Translations under genes and position numbers: made by a program
Shown here: positions 22,644-33,730 of the stretch, in pieces
How the letters are laid out: every line of letters starts with the position of its first letter
Position numbering within the stretch: position 1 is the stretch's first letter
Origin: Persicaria tinctoria
Lineage: Eukaryota; Streptophyta; Magnoliopsida; Caryophyllales; Polygonaceae
Direction of reading: 5' to 3'
Assembly (NCBI GenBank): GCA_037127255.1
Contig: JBANSL010000013.1
Location: forward strand, 24,461,688-24,525,687
DNA: 64,000 nt
Notes under the pieces: model-generated
Told to the model about the DNA's origin: nothing
What the model saw: only the letters and a program-made list of their open reading frames with translations
The model's database searches: none

Positions 22644-23677
22644 TGAAGATCGATAAAGTAAAACAAAGTAATATAGAAATACTCTAGAAGGGGGGTTGAA
22701 TAGAGTATGCCGGTTTTTCGCATATAGTCTCAATACTTTTGAAGCTCGTGCAAAACCCTTTGAGATTAGACTTAGTCTTTTCTCTGAAAACCTGAATCAC
22801 TAAGTTAAACAAACGAACCAAGTGCGGAAATAAGGTAAAGCAGTAAATAAAGGACTCGATGAGTTGTTTACGAGGTTCAGCACGAACTTGGCCTACGTCC
22901 CCGCCTAGGGTTCTTCCACAACCCTAGGATTCAACCGGCTTTTATTGATTCACAAGACTTAGGATCCCAGTAGCTCCCGGAGAAGCCTCTCTCCTATACA
23001 ATTGCAATCTAGTCAACTCACGTTCCCTTGGAGTCCTAGACCAATCTAGAAGAGCCCCACCTCTCTATGCTATCTAGTACAATCCTCTTACACTTAGTGA
23101 ATCAATCGCCTAGTGTTCACTTCCCGAGTTACAAACTCTCAAGTATAACTCTATAACTGAAAATATCATATAAGCTCACTATGTAACTCTCAAATGCTTT
23201 GAAATTAAATAACAGACTCTTAGGACAAGCAGAGAGCACACGAAGACAGATTTCTCTTTAAGGCTTGGAGTGTATGAAATGCTCGTGTTCAATGTATGTT
23301 TCTTCTGTCTTCATCTTCCTTTTCTTTATATTGAGACAAATCGGCGCCTAAGGATCTTCACCAACGGCTAGTCTAGATCATGGCTTGAGCTGGATCTTCT
23401 ATCTTTGGAAACTTCGAAGGCCATAATCTTTCCGATTTGAATCTTCTCAAATTGCATCATAAGGAAGGAAATAATATTCGAAAATACTTCCTGAAAGGTT
23501 AGTTATATATAATAATATAATGGAAGCATATAATAAAATAATATTTCGAACATAATATCATATAGAACAGGTTTTGTATTTCATCAACACTGTAAAATCT
23601 TCAAGACCTTTGACAGAAACAAACTGTCAAAGCCTTTGAAATATATTCCGATTTTCATCAAGGGAGTGGAGTTATCA
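22644..23677 (-). repeat. 3' LTR of copia copy 2 (1,034 bp)
   Basis: Homologous to 8908-9958, with TG at 22644 and CA at 23676-23677. It is next to the polypurine tract. It diverges from copy 1 mainly at 23180-23500. Confidence 0.9.
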
Positions 23678-23690
23678 ATCTTCCCCTTGA
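23678..23690 (-). promoter_or_regulatory. Polypurine tract of copia copy 2
   Basis: The minus strand reads CAAGGGGAAGAT directly before the LTR start TGATAAC. Confidence 0.7.
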
Positions 23691-24013
23691 TGAAAGACAA
23701 AACCTGTGCATCCCTGTAACCTAGTCAAGCATAAATAATATAAGTGAAATCAGACTAAGTACCTGTATGGGTTAGACAAATGTTGGATCAAATTTTTAAA
23801 GCATGAAAAGCCATCCAACCGAAAACCAGAAATCAAAAACCAAGGTCTTCCAAGACCTTCACAGCAAAAGGTTTTCAAGTCTAAACCACAGATCATCTCC
23901 CCCTTTTTGTCTTTCAACAAAGGGAGGAGGTAAAACAGTCACCAAAAGTTTTGAAATAGTTTCCAAAAACCAGCAATGTATCAAGTTTGGGATAGGGATG
24001 GGGTAGGATAGGG

Positions 24014-25738
24014 TTAAGTTTCGTCGTCCGGAGCATCATCAGTGAGCCTCGTCCATAGACCTTGCAGCATCTTGGTTATCCCGCTCATCTTCGTCATGAA
24101 CTCCTTGTGCAGCTCCTTGATATCCAGGCGAACTTCCTCCAAGCCTAACTCCAGGTTGTCTATGCGCTCATCAACAGCTGAGGCAGTGGGAAGAGCTTTT
24201 GAAGGAGAGGCAAGACTCAAGGTCCCTTGGGGAGACCGAGTGATGCCTATCTTTTCAAGGCTCTTGGAGTCGAACTTACCCATATGACGTTGTTGTTCTT
24301 CATTTTTGAAATCAATTCCAGAAGCTTTGAGGATTTGGGTAAAAAAGGTGGCAAATGGGAGGGGAGTTCCTTTCCTAGCTTTTCTTGTGTGAGCCATGGA
24401 TCCTAAAATGGTGTTGGCCAGATCAAGGCCATTGAGGATTCGGTAAAGTAGGACCATGGCATTGTCGGTAAGGAGCGAGCCAGAGTTAAGACGGGGTAAG
24501 AGGCAACGAACAATGATGTTAAATATAATTTTTGCCTCTAGGGTAAGGGATGAGTGGGTGAGCTGCTTTGAGGTGTTGTTAGATGCTTCGGGTAGGAGGT
24601 ATTTGGATCGGGCAAGGATAATACAATTTTCTTTAGAGGGGTGTACTTCAGAGGGTGGACAGGGGCTAGGTAAGCCAAGGAAATCCGCAAAGTCAGTGGA
24701 GTTGAAAGAGATTCTAACTCCCTTGACAACAGATTCCAAAGACCAACCATTGGCATCGTGTTTGGCTTTTAGGTTTATGTAGAACAGGCGGGTTAGCTAG
24801 GGATAATAGACGGTTTCAAGATTGAGAAGGGTCCAGGCTGGGGATTTTTTTAGAAGTGCAATGCAAGGTAACTTCAAAGCTTTAAAGAACTCGATATCCA
24901 AAAAATCAGAACAGCATATCCTACGAGTTCGAAACTCATCTACCCACTTTCCAGCCGTTTCAGCATTTTCAAACCATGAAGAGGGTAAGGATTGGTTTAC
25001 CTAGATGTAGGCGGGTGGATCAACATTCTTCCTTCGAGCCTTTGTTGGAGCAGTCCTCTTGACAGGCGCCTCAAGACCTCTGAGGGTGCCCTTCCTGATA
25101 CGCTTGGGAGATGGAGGCTTGACAGCAGATGGGGCTTTCCGCTTATTTGGAGACGGGGGAGGAGGAGAAGTAGAAGGAGAGGCAACGGGTTCTGGCTCCT
25201 CTTCCTCCTCATCCTCAGACCCCGAGTCCTCACCGGACCCTGCGTCGTCTCCATCAGCTTCCTCGTCCTCTCCAGATCCGTCTTGCTCCTCATCCTCTTC
25301 CTCAGGCTCCTCTTCAGAAGGAACCTCCTCGGCCTCGGCTTCCTTCCGAATCCTCTCAGCTTCCTCATCGACAAGTTTCCTTGCAAGCTCGGCCTCCTCC
25401 TCGACCTTCTTCTTCTTTAAAGCTTCCTCTTCGGCTTCCTTGGCTGTATCCCTTTCCAGAATGGCGTCGAGATCATCTTCCTCCTCTTCCTCGTCCACCT
25501 CCTCAATGATGACCTTCTTTTTCCCTTTCTGCTTCGCACTGAGAGGCTTCTTAGTAGAGCGTTTTTTAGAGCCCTTGGTAACAGTAGTCGTGCTCTCGGC
25601 GATGGTGCTCTGGACAACAGCAGGGACAATGGCTTGAGGAGTGGGTTCAGGTGTAGGGGAAGTAGCAGTGGCCTAGCGTCCCTTGGGGGTGGCGCCAAGT
25701 CTTTTGGGTGTGGAAGCTTTCTTTGATTTGGGAGCCAT
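24014..25738 (-). pseudogene. Extra ORF in env position of copia copy 2 (Transposase_32-like)
   Basis: Reads from MAPKSKKASTPKRLG at 25738 to DDAPDDET at 24014, with three in-frame TAG codons (about 25675, 25001, 24800). The N-terminal half is a Lys/Pro-rich segment and a long Glu/Asp/Lys coiled coil (LDAILERDTAKEAEEEALKK). The C-terminal half resembles the 'putative plant transposon protein' domain (GVRISFNSTDFADFLGLPSP, LVYRILNGL-like LLYRILNGLDLANTILGSM, PFATFFTQILKASGI), followed by a C-terminal heptad helix. Such ORFs sit between pol and the 3' LTR in Sireviruses and some gypsy elements. I see no signal peptide or membrane segment, so an envelope role is not supported. Confidence 0.65.
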
Positions 25739-26207
25739 GGAGGAAATCGGCTAGGGTTTTTAGAACAGTTTGAGAGGTTGAAGAAAGAGAAGTTGGAAGG
25801 GTTTGGATAAGTCTGAGTTTTGTGATGGAATCGGGTACAGGATTGGGTTTAAGTAGAGAGAGATGAGGGAGTGATTTGACGGGTTTAGAGTTCCAAGGAT
25901 AGTAATCATAACATTGCTATTTTGAAAATTTCCAATTCAAAATTCAAATCCTTTTCTTAACCAAAACTAAGAGGTAAAATATCCGAAATTATTTTGTTCC
26001 AAAAATATCTCAACGGGTAAAAATATAACATAAATAAAAGATTTTGAAATCCGATAAAAATATACTTGATTAAATATCTAACAAGATATTAACCAAATAT
26101 ATCTGATCCGATATATGTAATCTACCATTTAGTTCACAAACCTTGACATAATTCTCAAAGGTCTTGACACTAAGTAGAGTTTATCTTTCGTAAAGGGAAA
26201 GCTCCCC
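25739..26207 (-). other. Spacer between pol and the extra ORF, copia copy 2
   Basis: AT-rich; no ORF. Partly alignable with 1430-1620 of copy 1. Confidence 0.5.
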
Positions 26208-29200
26208 CTACGAAAGTGCATCCTTGTTAAGCATCCCAATCTCTCATCTAATGAAGGTGAACCTATCCTCTGCCAAAGGCTTAGTAAAAATGTCAGCCCA
26301 TTGATAATCAGTTGAAATAAACGAAATGGACACATCACCTTTTTCAACATGGTCTCTAATGAAATAATGCCTTACATCAATATGTTTGGTCCTTGAATGC
26401 TGAACAAGATTCTTTGTAATGGAGATGGCACTTGTATTGTCACATTTAATGGGAATGGCTTTGAGGTTGATGCCAAGATCTCGCATTTGTTGAGCTATCC
26501 AAAGGATTTGGGAGCAACAGGCTCCATCGGCTATATATTCGGCTTCTGCAGTGGATAGAGCAACTGAGTTTTGTTTCTTTGAGTGCCAACTGATCAAGGA
26601 TGCTCCTTAGAATTGGCAACATCCTGATGTGCTCTTCCTATCCACCTTATAGCCTGCAAAATCTGCATCAGAATACCCAATTAATGTGAAATCCTTTTGC
26701 TTCGGGTACCATAGTCCAAGCTTCTTAGTGCCATTGAGATATCGAAAGATCCACTTCACAGCCACGAGGTGAGATTCTTTAGGATCAGCTTGGAACCTAG
26801 CACACATGCAAACACTAAACATGATGTCAGGTCTACTAGCTGTGAGATATAATAAAGATCCAATCATTCCTCGATACTCCTTCTGATTGACATTTTCCCC
26901 AGTCTTGTCTTGATCTAGAGATAATGTTGAGCTCATGGGAGTTTTGGCTGCTTTGGATTGATCCATCTTGAACTTCTTCAAGAGATCATTAGTGTACTTG
27001 CTTTGGTTGACAAAGATCCCTTTCTTGGATTGATGAACTTGTAATCCCAGAAAGAAGTTGAGTTCACCCGTTAAGCTCATCTCAAATTCACTGCACATGA
27101 TGTCAGAAAATTCCTTGCACAAGGATGTGTTAGTAGCACCAAATAATATATCATCAACATAAATTTGAATAACCAAAATGTTCTTTCCTTTGGTCTTGAT
27201 AAAAAGAGTCTTGTCGATCAACCCCCTTTTAAAATCATTTTCTAAAAGATATTTTGACAAGCGCTCATATCAAGCTCTTGGGGCTTGTTTCAAACCATAA
27301 AGCGCTTTGTCAAGTTTATAAACATGATTAGGAAATTCCAAACTTTCAAATCATGGGGGTTGAGCCACATATACTTCTTCTTCTAAGAAACCATTAAGAA
27401 AAGCACACTTGACATCCATTTGATATAACTTTATGCTCATAAAAGATGCAAATGCTAATAAAATGCGAATAGATTCAAGCCTGGCTACGGGAGCAAAGGT
27501 CTCCTCGTAGTCAATACTTTCCTCTTGATTGTAGCCTTGAGCAACAAGCCTTGCCTTGTTCCTCACGATCTTACCATTCTCATCTAGCTTGTTTCGAAAT
27601 ACCCATCGTGTGCCAATGACTGATTGATGCTTTGGCCTAGGCTTCAAGATCCAGACTTTGTTCCTTTCAAATTTGTTAAGCTCATTTTGCATAGCAATGA
27701 TCCAATTTGGCTCTTGAAGGGCCTTATCTACCTTCTTTGGTTCAATAAGAGAAACAAACGCATGAAAAGCACAAAGATCTTTAAGTTTAGAACGAGTTTG
27801 AACACTAGAGGTAGGGTCAGAAATGATATCCTTTAATGAGTGTGATGAAGAGTATTTGAATTTCCTTTTGCTAGTCTCAGCTCCTTGATTCGTCACACCA
27901 GTAGGATTGATTTATGATACATCTGACTCCGTGGTCCTGTTAGGTTCAGTTACAACAGTTTCTGACGCTTCAACACCGTTGGATTGGACACCAAGGGCTT
28001 TGGACGAATCTTCAACACCTTGGGCCAATTCTTCAGTGTTAAGAATCCGTTCATGCATGTTCCTCTTTTCTGTGTTCTTGGTAGCTGCATCATCACCTTC
28101 CTCATTCTCTGCATGGATGTTAAGATCTATATCTGCAACACTTTCACTCAAAGAACCGTCATTGCATTCATCAAATATAACATGTATACTTTCTTCAACT
28201 AACTGGGTCCTTTTATTGAAGATTCTATAAACTTTGCTACTTGTGGAGTAGCTAAGAAATATACCTTCATCACTACGCGCATCAAATTTTCCAAGGTTAT
28301 CTTTTCCATTGTTATGAACAAAACAAGTACAGCCAAAGGGTTTAAAATAAGATATAAGTGGTTTGCGGCCTTTGAAAAGTTCATAAGGAGTTTTCTTTAA
28401 GATAGAACGAATAAGACAATGATTCAAAATATAGTTAGATGTGTTAAAAGCTTCAGCCCAATAGGTTTTAGGTAATGCATTTTCTAAAAGCATAGTCCTG
28501 GCCATATCCTCTCAGATGCGGTTCTTTCGTTCCACAACCCCGTTTTGTTGAGGTGTCCTAGGAGCAGAAAAGTTATGGGAGATGCCATATTTAGCACAAA
28601 ACAAATCAAACTGAAGTTGATCAAACTCCCTACCATGATCACTTCGAATTGACACTATGGGCTCGTTTCTTAAAGTTTGCAACTCGTTACAAAGTTTTGA
28701 AAACTCAAATAAGGCCTCTGATTTTTCTTTTAAAAATACAACCCAAATATATCTAGAAAAATCATCAACAACGACAAGCATGTACTTTTTACCATTGGGA
28801 GATTTGACTCGCATAGGACCACATAAATCCATATGTAAGAGTTCAAGGGGTCTAGAAGAACTTACAACCTTTTTGGGTTTGAAAGAGCTACGTGTTTGTT
28901 TACCTCGTGTGCATGCATTGCACATATCAATACCTTTGAAGTCCATCTCAGGTAGCCCTCTTACAAGCCCTTTGGACACAAGCTTCTGTAGTGTATGTGG
29001 ACTCATATGACCAAGTCTCCTGTGCCAGAGCTTTGGATCGTCTGTCAAAGCCTTTAGATAGGTTACGCTTCCTTGTGCCACTTGATCAGCATTTACAGCG
29101 TATATATTGTTGTAACGATATGCAGTCAATATAACTTCACTTGTATCTTCTCTGCACACTAGACATCTTTTCTTGTTAAATCTGACATTGTTGCCACTAT

Positions 29201-29450
29201 CACATAATTGAGAAACACTAAGCAAATTATACTTTAAACCATTAACAAGATAGACATTTTTAATACTATGGTTGAAATCACTTCCAATGCTACAAATACC
29301 AACGATGTCACATTTTCCTTTGTCACCAAGAGTGATTGTTCCCGTGGATTGCTCCTTTAGATCATGAAAGAGAGAACTCTTCCCACTCATATGCCTAGAG
29401 CATCCACTATCAATAATCCATTTGTGCTCTTTCACCTTGGTGATCTCCTA
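26208..29450 (-). pseudogene. Copia pol remnant with complete integrase, copy 2
   Basis: Protease DSGCSRHMSG; integrase HHCC (WHRRLGHMS, CNACTRGK); the DDE residues in LLHMDLCGPM, SIRSDHGREF and NGVVERKNR; RT with CAFLNG and YVDDILFG; RNase H with YSDADFAG and ALSTAEAEYIA. Stops break it at about 28508, 27910, 27351, 27270, 26607 and 26244. The TGA at 27351-27353 is at the same codon as the one at 5824-5826 in copy 1; the others are private. The polyprotein would mature into the enzymes of cDNA synthesis and integration. Confidence 0.9.
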
Positions 29451-29461
29451 CAAGACAAACA

Positions 29462-30558
29462 TCAACCTTTGTGGCTAGACCAATAAGCAAATTTGGATCC
29501 CAATATGGATCCATTATTGGGATAAACCATATTTGGTAAAATAGTACCTTTTGGGACCCAAACTTGTGTTATCCGTTCTTTTCTTAAATGAACAGGAAAT
29601 GTATTGCGAATGATATATGAATCCTTTCTTCTATAGGGGCAGGTCTCTTTTACATGTCCCTTTCGAGCACAGTGGTGACATATAGGAGAGATTCTGCTTC
29701 CTTTTGCCTTTACAAAGGTGATAATGTGCTGCTTCTTTAAAAACCTTGGATTATAACCAATACCACTTTTGTTTAGAGAACTTTGTTGCTCACCCAACAT
29801 CCTATCAAGAGTGCCTTTGGATTTGGTAAAACTTATGGGGGTTGTCTGTTGGTCTTGAATCTTATTATTCAGGGAGATCTTCTCTTTCTCTAAGTCATGA
29901 TGCTCATTTCTTAGAGAGGAGAGATCTTGCTTGAGTTCAGATTTCTCTGAGTCAAGCGTCTTGACTTTAATGTCAAGACCTAAATAAGAAGCTTCAAGAC
30001 TTTTGACCCTCATAGACAGATCATCAATAGTTCTTTCCTGGTCCACAATTCTCTTGATAAGAATGTTAGTCTAGGCAATAAGTTTCTCTTAATTGGCAAT
30101 CATATTAGAAAGGAATTCCGATAATACCTCTTTTGGACTTCCCATAAGTTCTCTTACAGTTGCTTCAAGCTTCTCATCGTGGGATTCACCTTCTGAGGCC
30201 ATAAGACAAATATTGGCCTTCTCATCATCGGAGTCAGAGTCAGAATCGCTCCAAGTTGCCACCATGGCTTTCTTTTTCCATTTGTCACCCTTCTTGGACT
30301 GGCTCTTTGTCTTTTGAGGGCAATCCTTCACAAGATGAACTGTTTCACCACATTCAAAACAAGACAAAGGTTTAGTCTTCTTATCATACTTGTTGTATTG
30401 AGACTTACCTCGAAATTTAGAAGACTCTGATCCGTCCTTGTTGTTGAATTGTTTCTTTATTTTGAGGATTCGAGCAAGGCCTCTTGTGATAAGAGCAAAA
30501 GGATCATCCTCATCGTCGTCCTCATCTTCGGAATCAGATCCATCTTTGGGCTCATCCT
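29462..30558 (-). pseudogene. Copia gag remnant, copy 2, fused to gypsy LTR
   Basis: Keeps both CCHC knuckles (CFECGETVHLVKDC, CHHCARKGHVKETC) and the coiled coil between them, with a stop near 30075. The capsid N-terminus is gone. A 170-codon frame (30089-30601) starts with an ATG inside the gypsy LTR (MDSYTSKELVMKEY) and reads directly into gag (KDEPKDGSDSEDED), so the junction is a chimeric ORF. Confidence 0.85.
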
Positions 30559-31389
30559 TATATTCTTTCATCACGAGTTCTTTGCTTGTGTATGAATCCA
30601 TGTCTAGCTAGTTTTCTTTTTCTGGGGTTGGGGTGATCCCAACGATGCTGAGATAGACATGTGCGTGATGATTACCTGAATGAATTCTATTGTTTGTTTG
30701 ATTTGATGCATGAGTGCTTAATCCAATCAATTCTATGATGGATTGGAATCCTTTTGATGTTCAACATGCGCCAACTGCGAATTGAGATTGGATATATAGA
30801 TAAAGTTGTTAATTTTATTGGAAAACATGGATTGAATTTGAGAATTATTTATGAGCAATCTATTTAATTCTCTTGAGGATAATAACCTATCATAGACAAC
30901 CTAGGTTTGAGTTGGTTATGCAGATCGTGCCGGCGATTGTTTGATCGATTTTCTCGCTAAGGTCTAAATGCTTATTAATGAGTTCAGTTTGATTGATTAA
31001 TCTGCAACATGCGCAAGATGAGTGGTAATTAATTGAAACAGACATAGTTATTGCAACATGCGTAGGCTGAGCGATAATGACTTTAGATAGTTTACCTTTA
31101 AATATCTCTTTTCAATTTGTTCAGGCATGAAAATTATATAGTCTATCGAAGATTCATTGTTGTGGTGAACCTTGACTCTGGAATGTTTCTCATCATATAT
31201 TCACAAACATTTGCAATTTGTCATTTTTCTTCTTCTTATTCTCTTATTTCTTCAAAAATCACATCCGTTATTTGGCTTAGTAAACTAGTTGAGCTTCTGC
31301 AATTGGTGTTCACACGGTCCCTGAAATTCGACACTCGATTACTACAATTGACATCGTACGTTTACGGGGTGTTGGTTTTAGACCGATCA
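30559..31389 (+). repeat. Gypsy-type LTR, right arm
   Basis: The first 345 bp duplicate 22299-22643; the rest is the LTR 3' part. It ends with GGTCCCTGAAATTCGACACT..., a phrase common at the ends of plant gypsy (Athila/TAT-like) LTRs, then GACCGATCA at the TSD. Confidence 0.75.
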
Positions 31390-31545
31390 GCTGACAGGAT
31401 TGCACGTCTGACTTATAGCTCCCCTGCCGATAATAGCTTCAGCGCTGATCCAGAATTTCGGGTTCTCATCTGCTCGGACGCGCTAGGACAGAAGCCGAAT
31501 CGCCGACGTCTTTTCTAACTTTTATCCTGCTTCAAAAAAAAAAAA
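31390..31545 (+). pseudogene. LINE RNase H C-terminus, 3' end and poly-A tail
   Basis: The frame GACAGGATTGCACGT reads DRIARLTYSSPADN and on to RRRLF and a stop, matching the usual C-terminus of plant L1 RNase H. It is followed by TTTTATCCTGCTTC and 12 A (31534-31545). This is the missing end of the LINE at 13013-21354. Confidence 0.85.
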
Positions 31546-32338
31546 CTAAAACCTACTAAATCAACCGAAGTACCATGTAATGTAGTCATGTACGTATTAC
31601 TTTTCAGAAATCTAATCCTACTAAATCACTTTAATTTTAATTTAAGTAAATCAAAAAATGAAAGGATGACAAAAATGCATCTTTACACAAATGAAAGGAT
31701 GACAAAAATGCATCTTTACACGAAAATGCTTCTTTACACAAATTTAAGTAATACCTACAAGAAAGGGAACAAACCCTACTTTTTGATCTTTCCTTTCATG
31801 TAACTCCTCGGGTCAATACTCAATTGGGTGCGCTGGGTTGACTTTGTAGCTCTACTAATATACGTATGTTCAAACCAATGCAAGTGTATAAATTTTAAAG
31901 CATCATTTTTCTAACGTGGCAAACATCAAACAAATTAAGATTTTTCCTACTATTTAACCATAGGTTGATTTTCCTACTCACAACCGACTCCATATTTTCA
32001 AAAGAATTCAAACTTTCGAACCATTTGACATGAGATATAACCCCACAACCACTATACCAATTTATGATTTTTTTTTGGTGAACTATACCAATTTATGATT
32101 GATACCATCTAATATTATTCTTATTCAGCATTTAACTTTCCATTTGTAAACGGTACACTGACATATGGTGTACCCAATTTTACAACAAAGATTAGTGATT
32201 CCTAATACATTTTATTATGCACAAAGCTAGCCTTGAGAAAATAATTAAGCTATGTAAATCCATCAGTACTTAGGCTATAAATCTTCTACTTCAAAACCCT
32301 ATCATCAATCCCTATTTCATAAAATTATTTAACCTCTG
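31546..32338. other. Intergenic, AT-rich
   Basis: No gene seen. It contains a tandem pair of a 33-bp unit (31656-31722). Confidence 0.5.
31656..31722. repeat. Two tandem 33-bp units
   Basis: The unit contains ATGAAAGGATGACAAAAATG and is repeated directly, with a partial third CTTTACAC copy after it. Confidence 0.8.
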
Positions 32339-32347
32339 ATTAATTAT

Positions 32348-33179
32348 GGGAAAACTAATTAAAATACCCCACCTTTGGGGGTATAGTAGAAATATATTCT
32401 CAATTTTCAAATGTAATAAAAATATCCCGAACTTTGAGGGTAGTGATAATACATTACCACAAGTTTTTTCACGAGTCAAAAATGCTGACAAGGCAGCCTA
32501 CATGGATTTTTTTACAAGGGTTTTCTCAAACAGTGTCATTAATTAGAAAAAAAATAAAGAGCTTGATCGGGTTCATACCCAACGTCTTTTCCTCCCTCAT
32601 ATCTTCTTCCGTGGTTGCCTCTTGAATTGGCTTCCATGTCTTTCCGGTAGCTCATGGTTCCTCTTCAATGTCAGTCTTCCTCCCTTGTGGTTGACTATCT
32701 TGAGTTGTCTCTCTCACATCTTCTTCACCTTTGATTCGTTCACGGACTTGGTTGGGTAAGTTTTATTTTTTTCCCTCGTTGTTATTGTTGTTGTTGTTGT
32801 CGGTTTAGTTTCGTTGTTGGTTTAGTGTTAGAAATAGTCATGTTGTGTTAATTTAAGGCAATTTTGACCGGATTAGTTGCTTGGTTGAATCAATTTCGCT
32901 TTTCGGGTTTAATTTGTTATCGCTTTAATTTATTTTTTTCCCTAAGGAAAATGTTCAAGAAAACTCAATTTTCGTGCTAATTTGTAAAAAAACTTCCACG
33001 TATGTTGTGTTGTAAAAAAAACCATGTAGGCTACTTTGTTAGCATTTTTGACCCGTGAGAAAACACAGGGTAATATATTACTACCACCCTCAAAGGTCCG
33101 AATATTTATATTACATTTAAAAGTTGATGATATATTTTTAACATACCCCCAAATGTGGGGTATTTTAATTAGTTTTCCC
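32348..33179. mobile_element. Non-autonomous Mutator-like element with long TIRs (832 bp)
   Basis: Nine-base TSD ATTAATTAT (32339-32347 and 33180-33188). Inverted terminal repeats start GGGAAAACTAATTAAAATAC and run about 190 bp at each end with mismatches. There is no transposase frame. A relative lies at 45077-45878 with its interior in the opposite orientation. Confidence 0.85.
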
Positions 33180-33648
33180 ATTAATTATTTAAAAAAATTA
33201 AAACATTTTTAGCTAATAAATGGTTATTATAGCATATTTGGAACAAAAAACTCTCCAAAAACCATCTTAGAATTTTTTTAAAAAAAATTATATCATGAAA
33301 TAGTTTTTTTTCCATATCTTTTTAATTATTATAAGGTGATTTTTTGAGATTTTTTTTCAAACCTGTTATAATAACTATATAAGCTAAATTATTTATAAAA
33401 AAAATATAATGTTAATTTAAATGTTAAATAATTATGTAGAACAATAACTGGAGACGAGGTTTTGGACTAGGAGATTTACAGCACAAGCTCGAACTGTAAA
33501 TTCGTACCGAAGTTACTGTAACTTGTAAATATTTTCCAAATGTGGGCACTGGACCAAATTTGGCGGTTCAACCATAAAAGGGAAAGTAAATTAAAGATAG
33601 CTGCAATGCAGAAATTAAAGTCTCATCTCTTTTTTAGGGCAATCATCT

Positions 33649-33730
33649 TCTTTTTTTTTTTGTCAGCTAAAACATCGAGGAGGAACCACCCATAAAGGTC
33701 AATTCCTCCCGAAATGACCTTACTTTAATC
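33649..33730 (-). mobile_element. Possible short LINE/SINE 3' end
   Basis: On the minus strand GGTTCCTCCTCGATGTTTTAGCTGAC is followed by about 10 A. No TSD could be assigned. Confidence 0.3.

Larger units (their letters stand above)
22644..30558 (-). mobile_element. Ty1/copia retrotransposon copy 2 (Sirevirus-like), 5'-truncated
   Basis: Same family as 203-9958. It retains 3' LTR, polypurine tract, an extra ORF, RNase H, RT, a full integrase and most of gag. The 5' LTR, PBS and gag N-terminus are missing because the copy ends at about 30558 in gag, joined to gypsy LTR sequence. Unlike copy 1 it keeps the integrase core and the env-position ORF. Multiple private stop codons show it is inactive. 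Confidence 0.9.
21355..31389 (+). mobile_element. Recombinant gypsy-type LTR unit holding a truncated copia
   Basis: The block begins TGATATCATC, ends GACCGATCA and has the 5-bp TSD GCTGA. Its left arm (21355-22643) and right arm (30559-31389) are parts of the same LTR and overlap by about 345 bp (22299-22643 and 30559-30904), differing at about one base in 25. The copia element starts exactly at 22644, but its other end is cut within gag. In the right arm the copia target site (GACAACCTAGG then TTTGAG) is uninterrupted. The simplest reading is a gypsy element with two LTRs that suffered a deletion from copia gag into the second LTR. No gypsy internal genes remain. Confidence 0.75.

Noticed and set aside
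25059..25637. 192-codon Ser-rich plus-strand ORF
   Set aside because: It is the antisense shadow of the Glu/Asp-rich coiled coil of the copia extra ORF; the Ser runs come from reading GAG/GAA codons backwards.
24014..25738. Viral-type envelope protein
   Set aside because: The ORF has the env position, but I see no signal peptide, transmembrane segment or glycoprotein pattern; the domain resembles a plant transposon protein instead.
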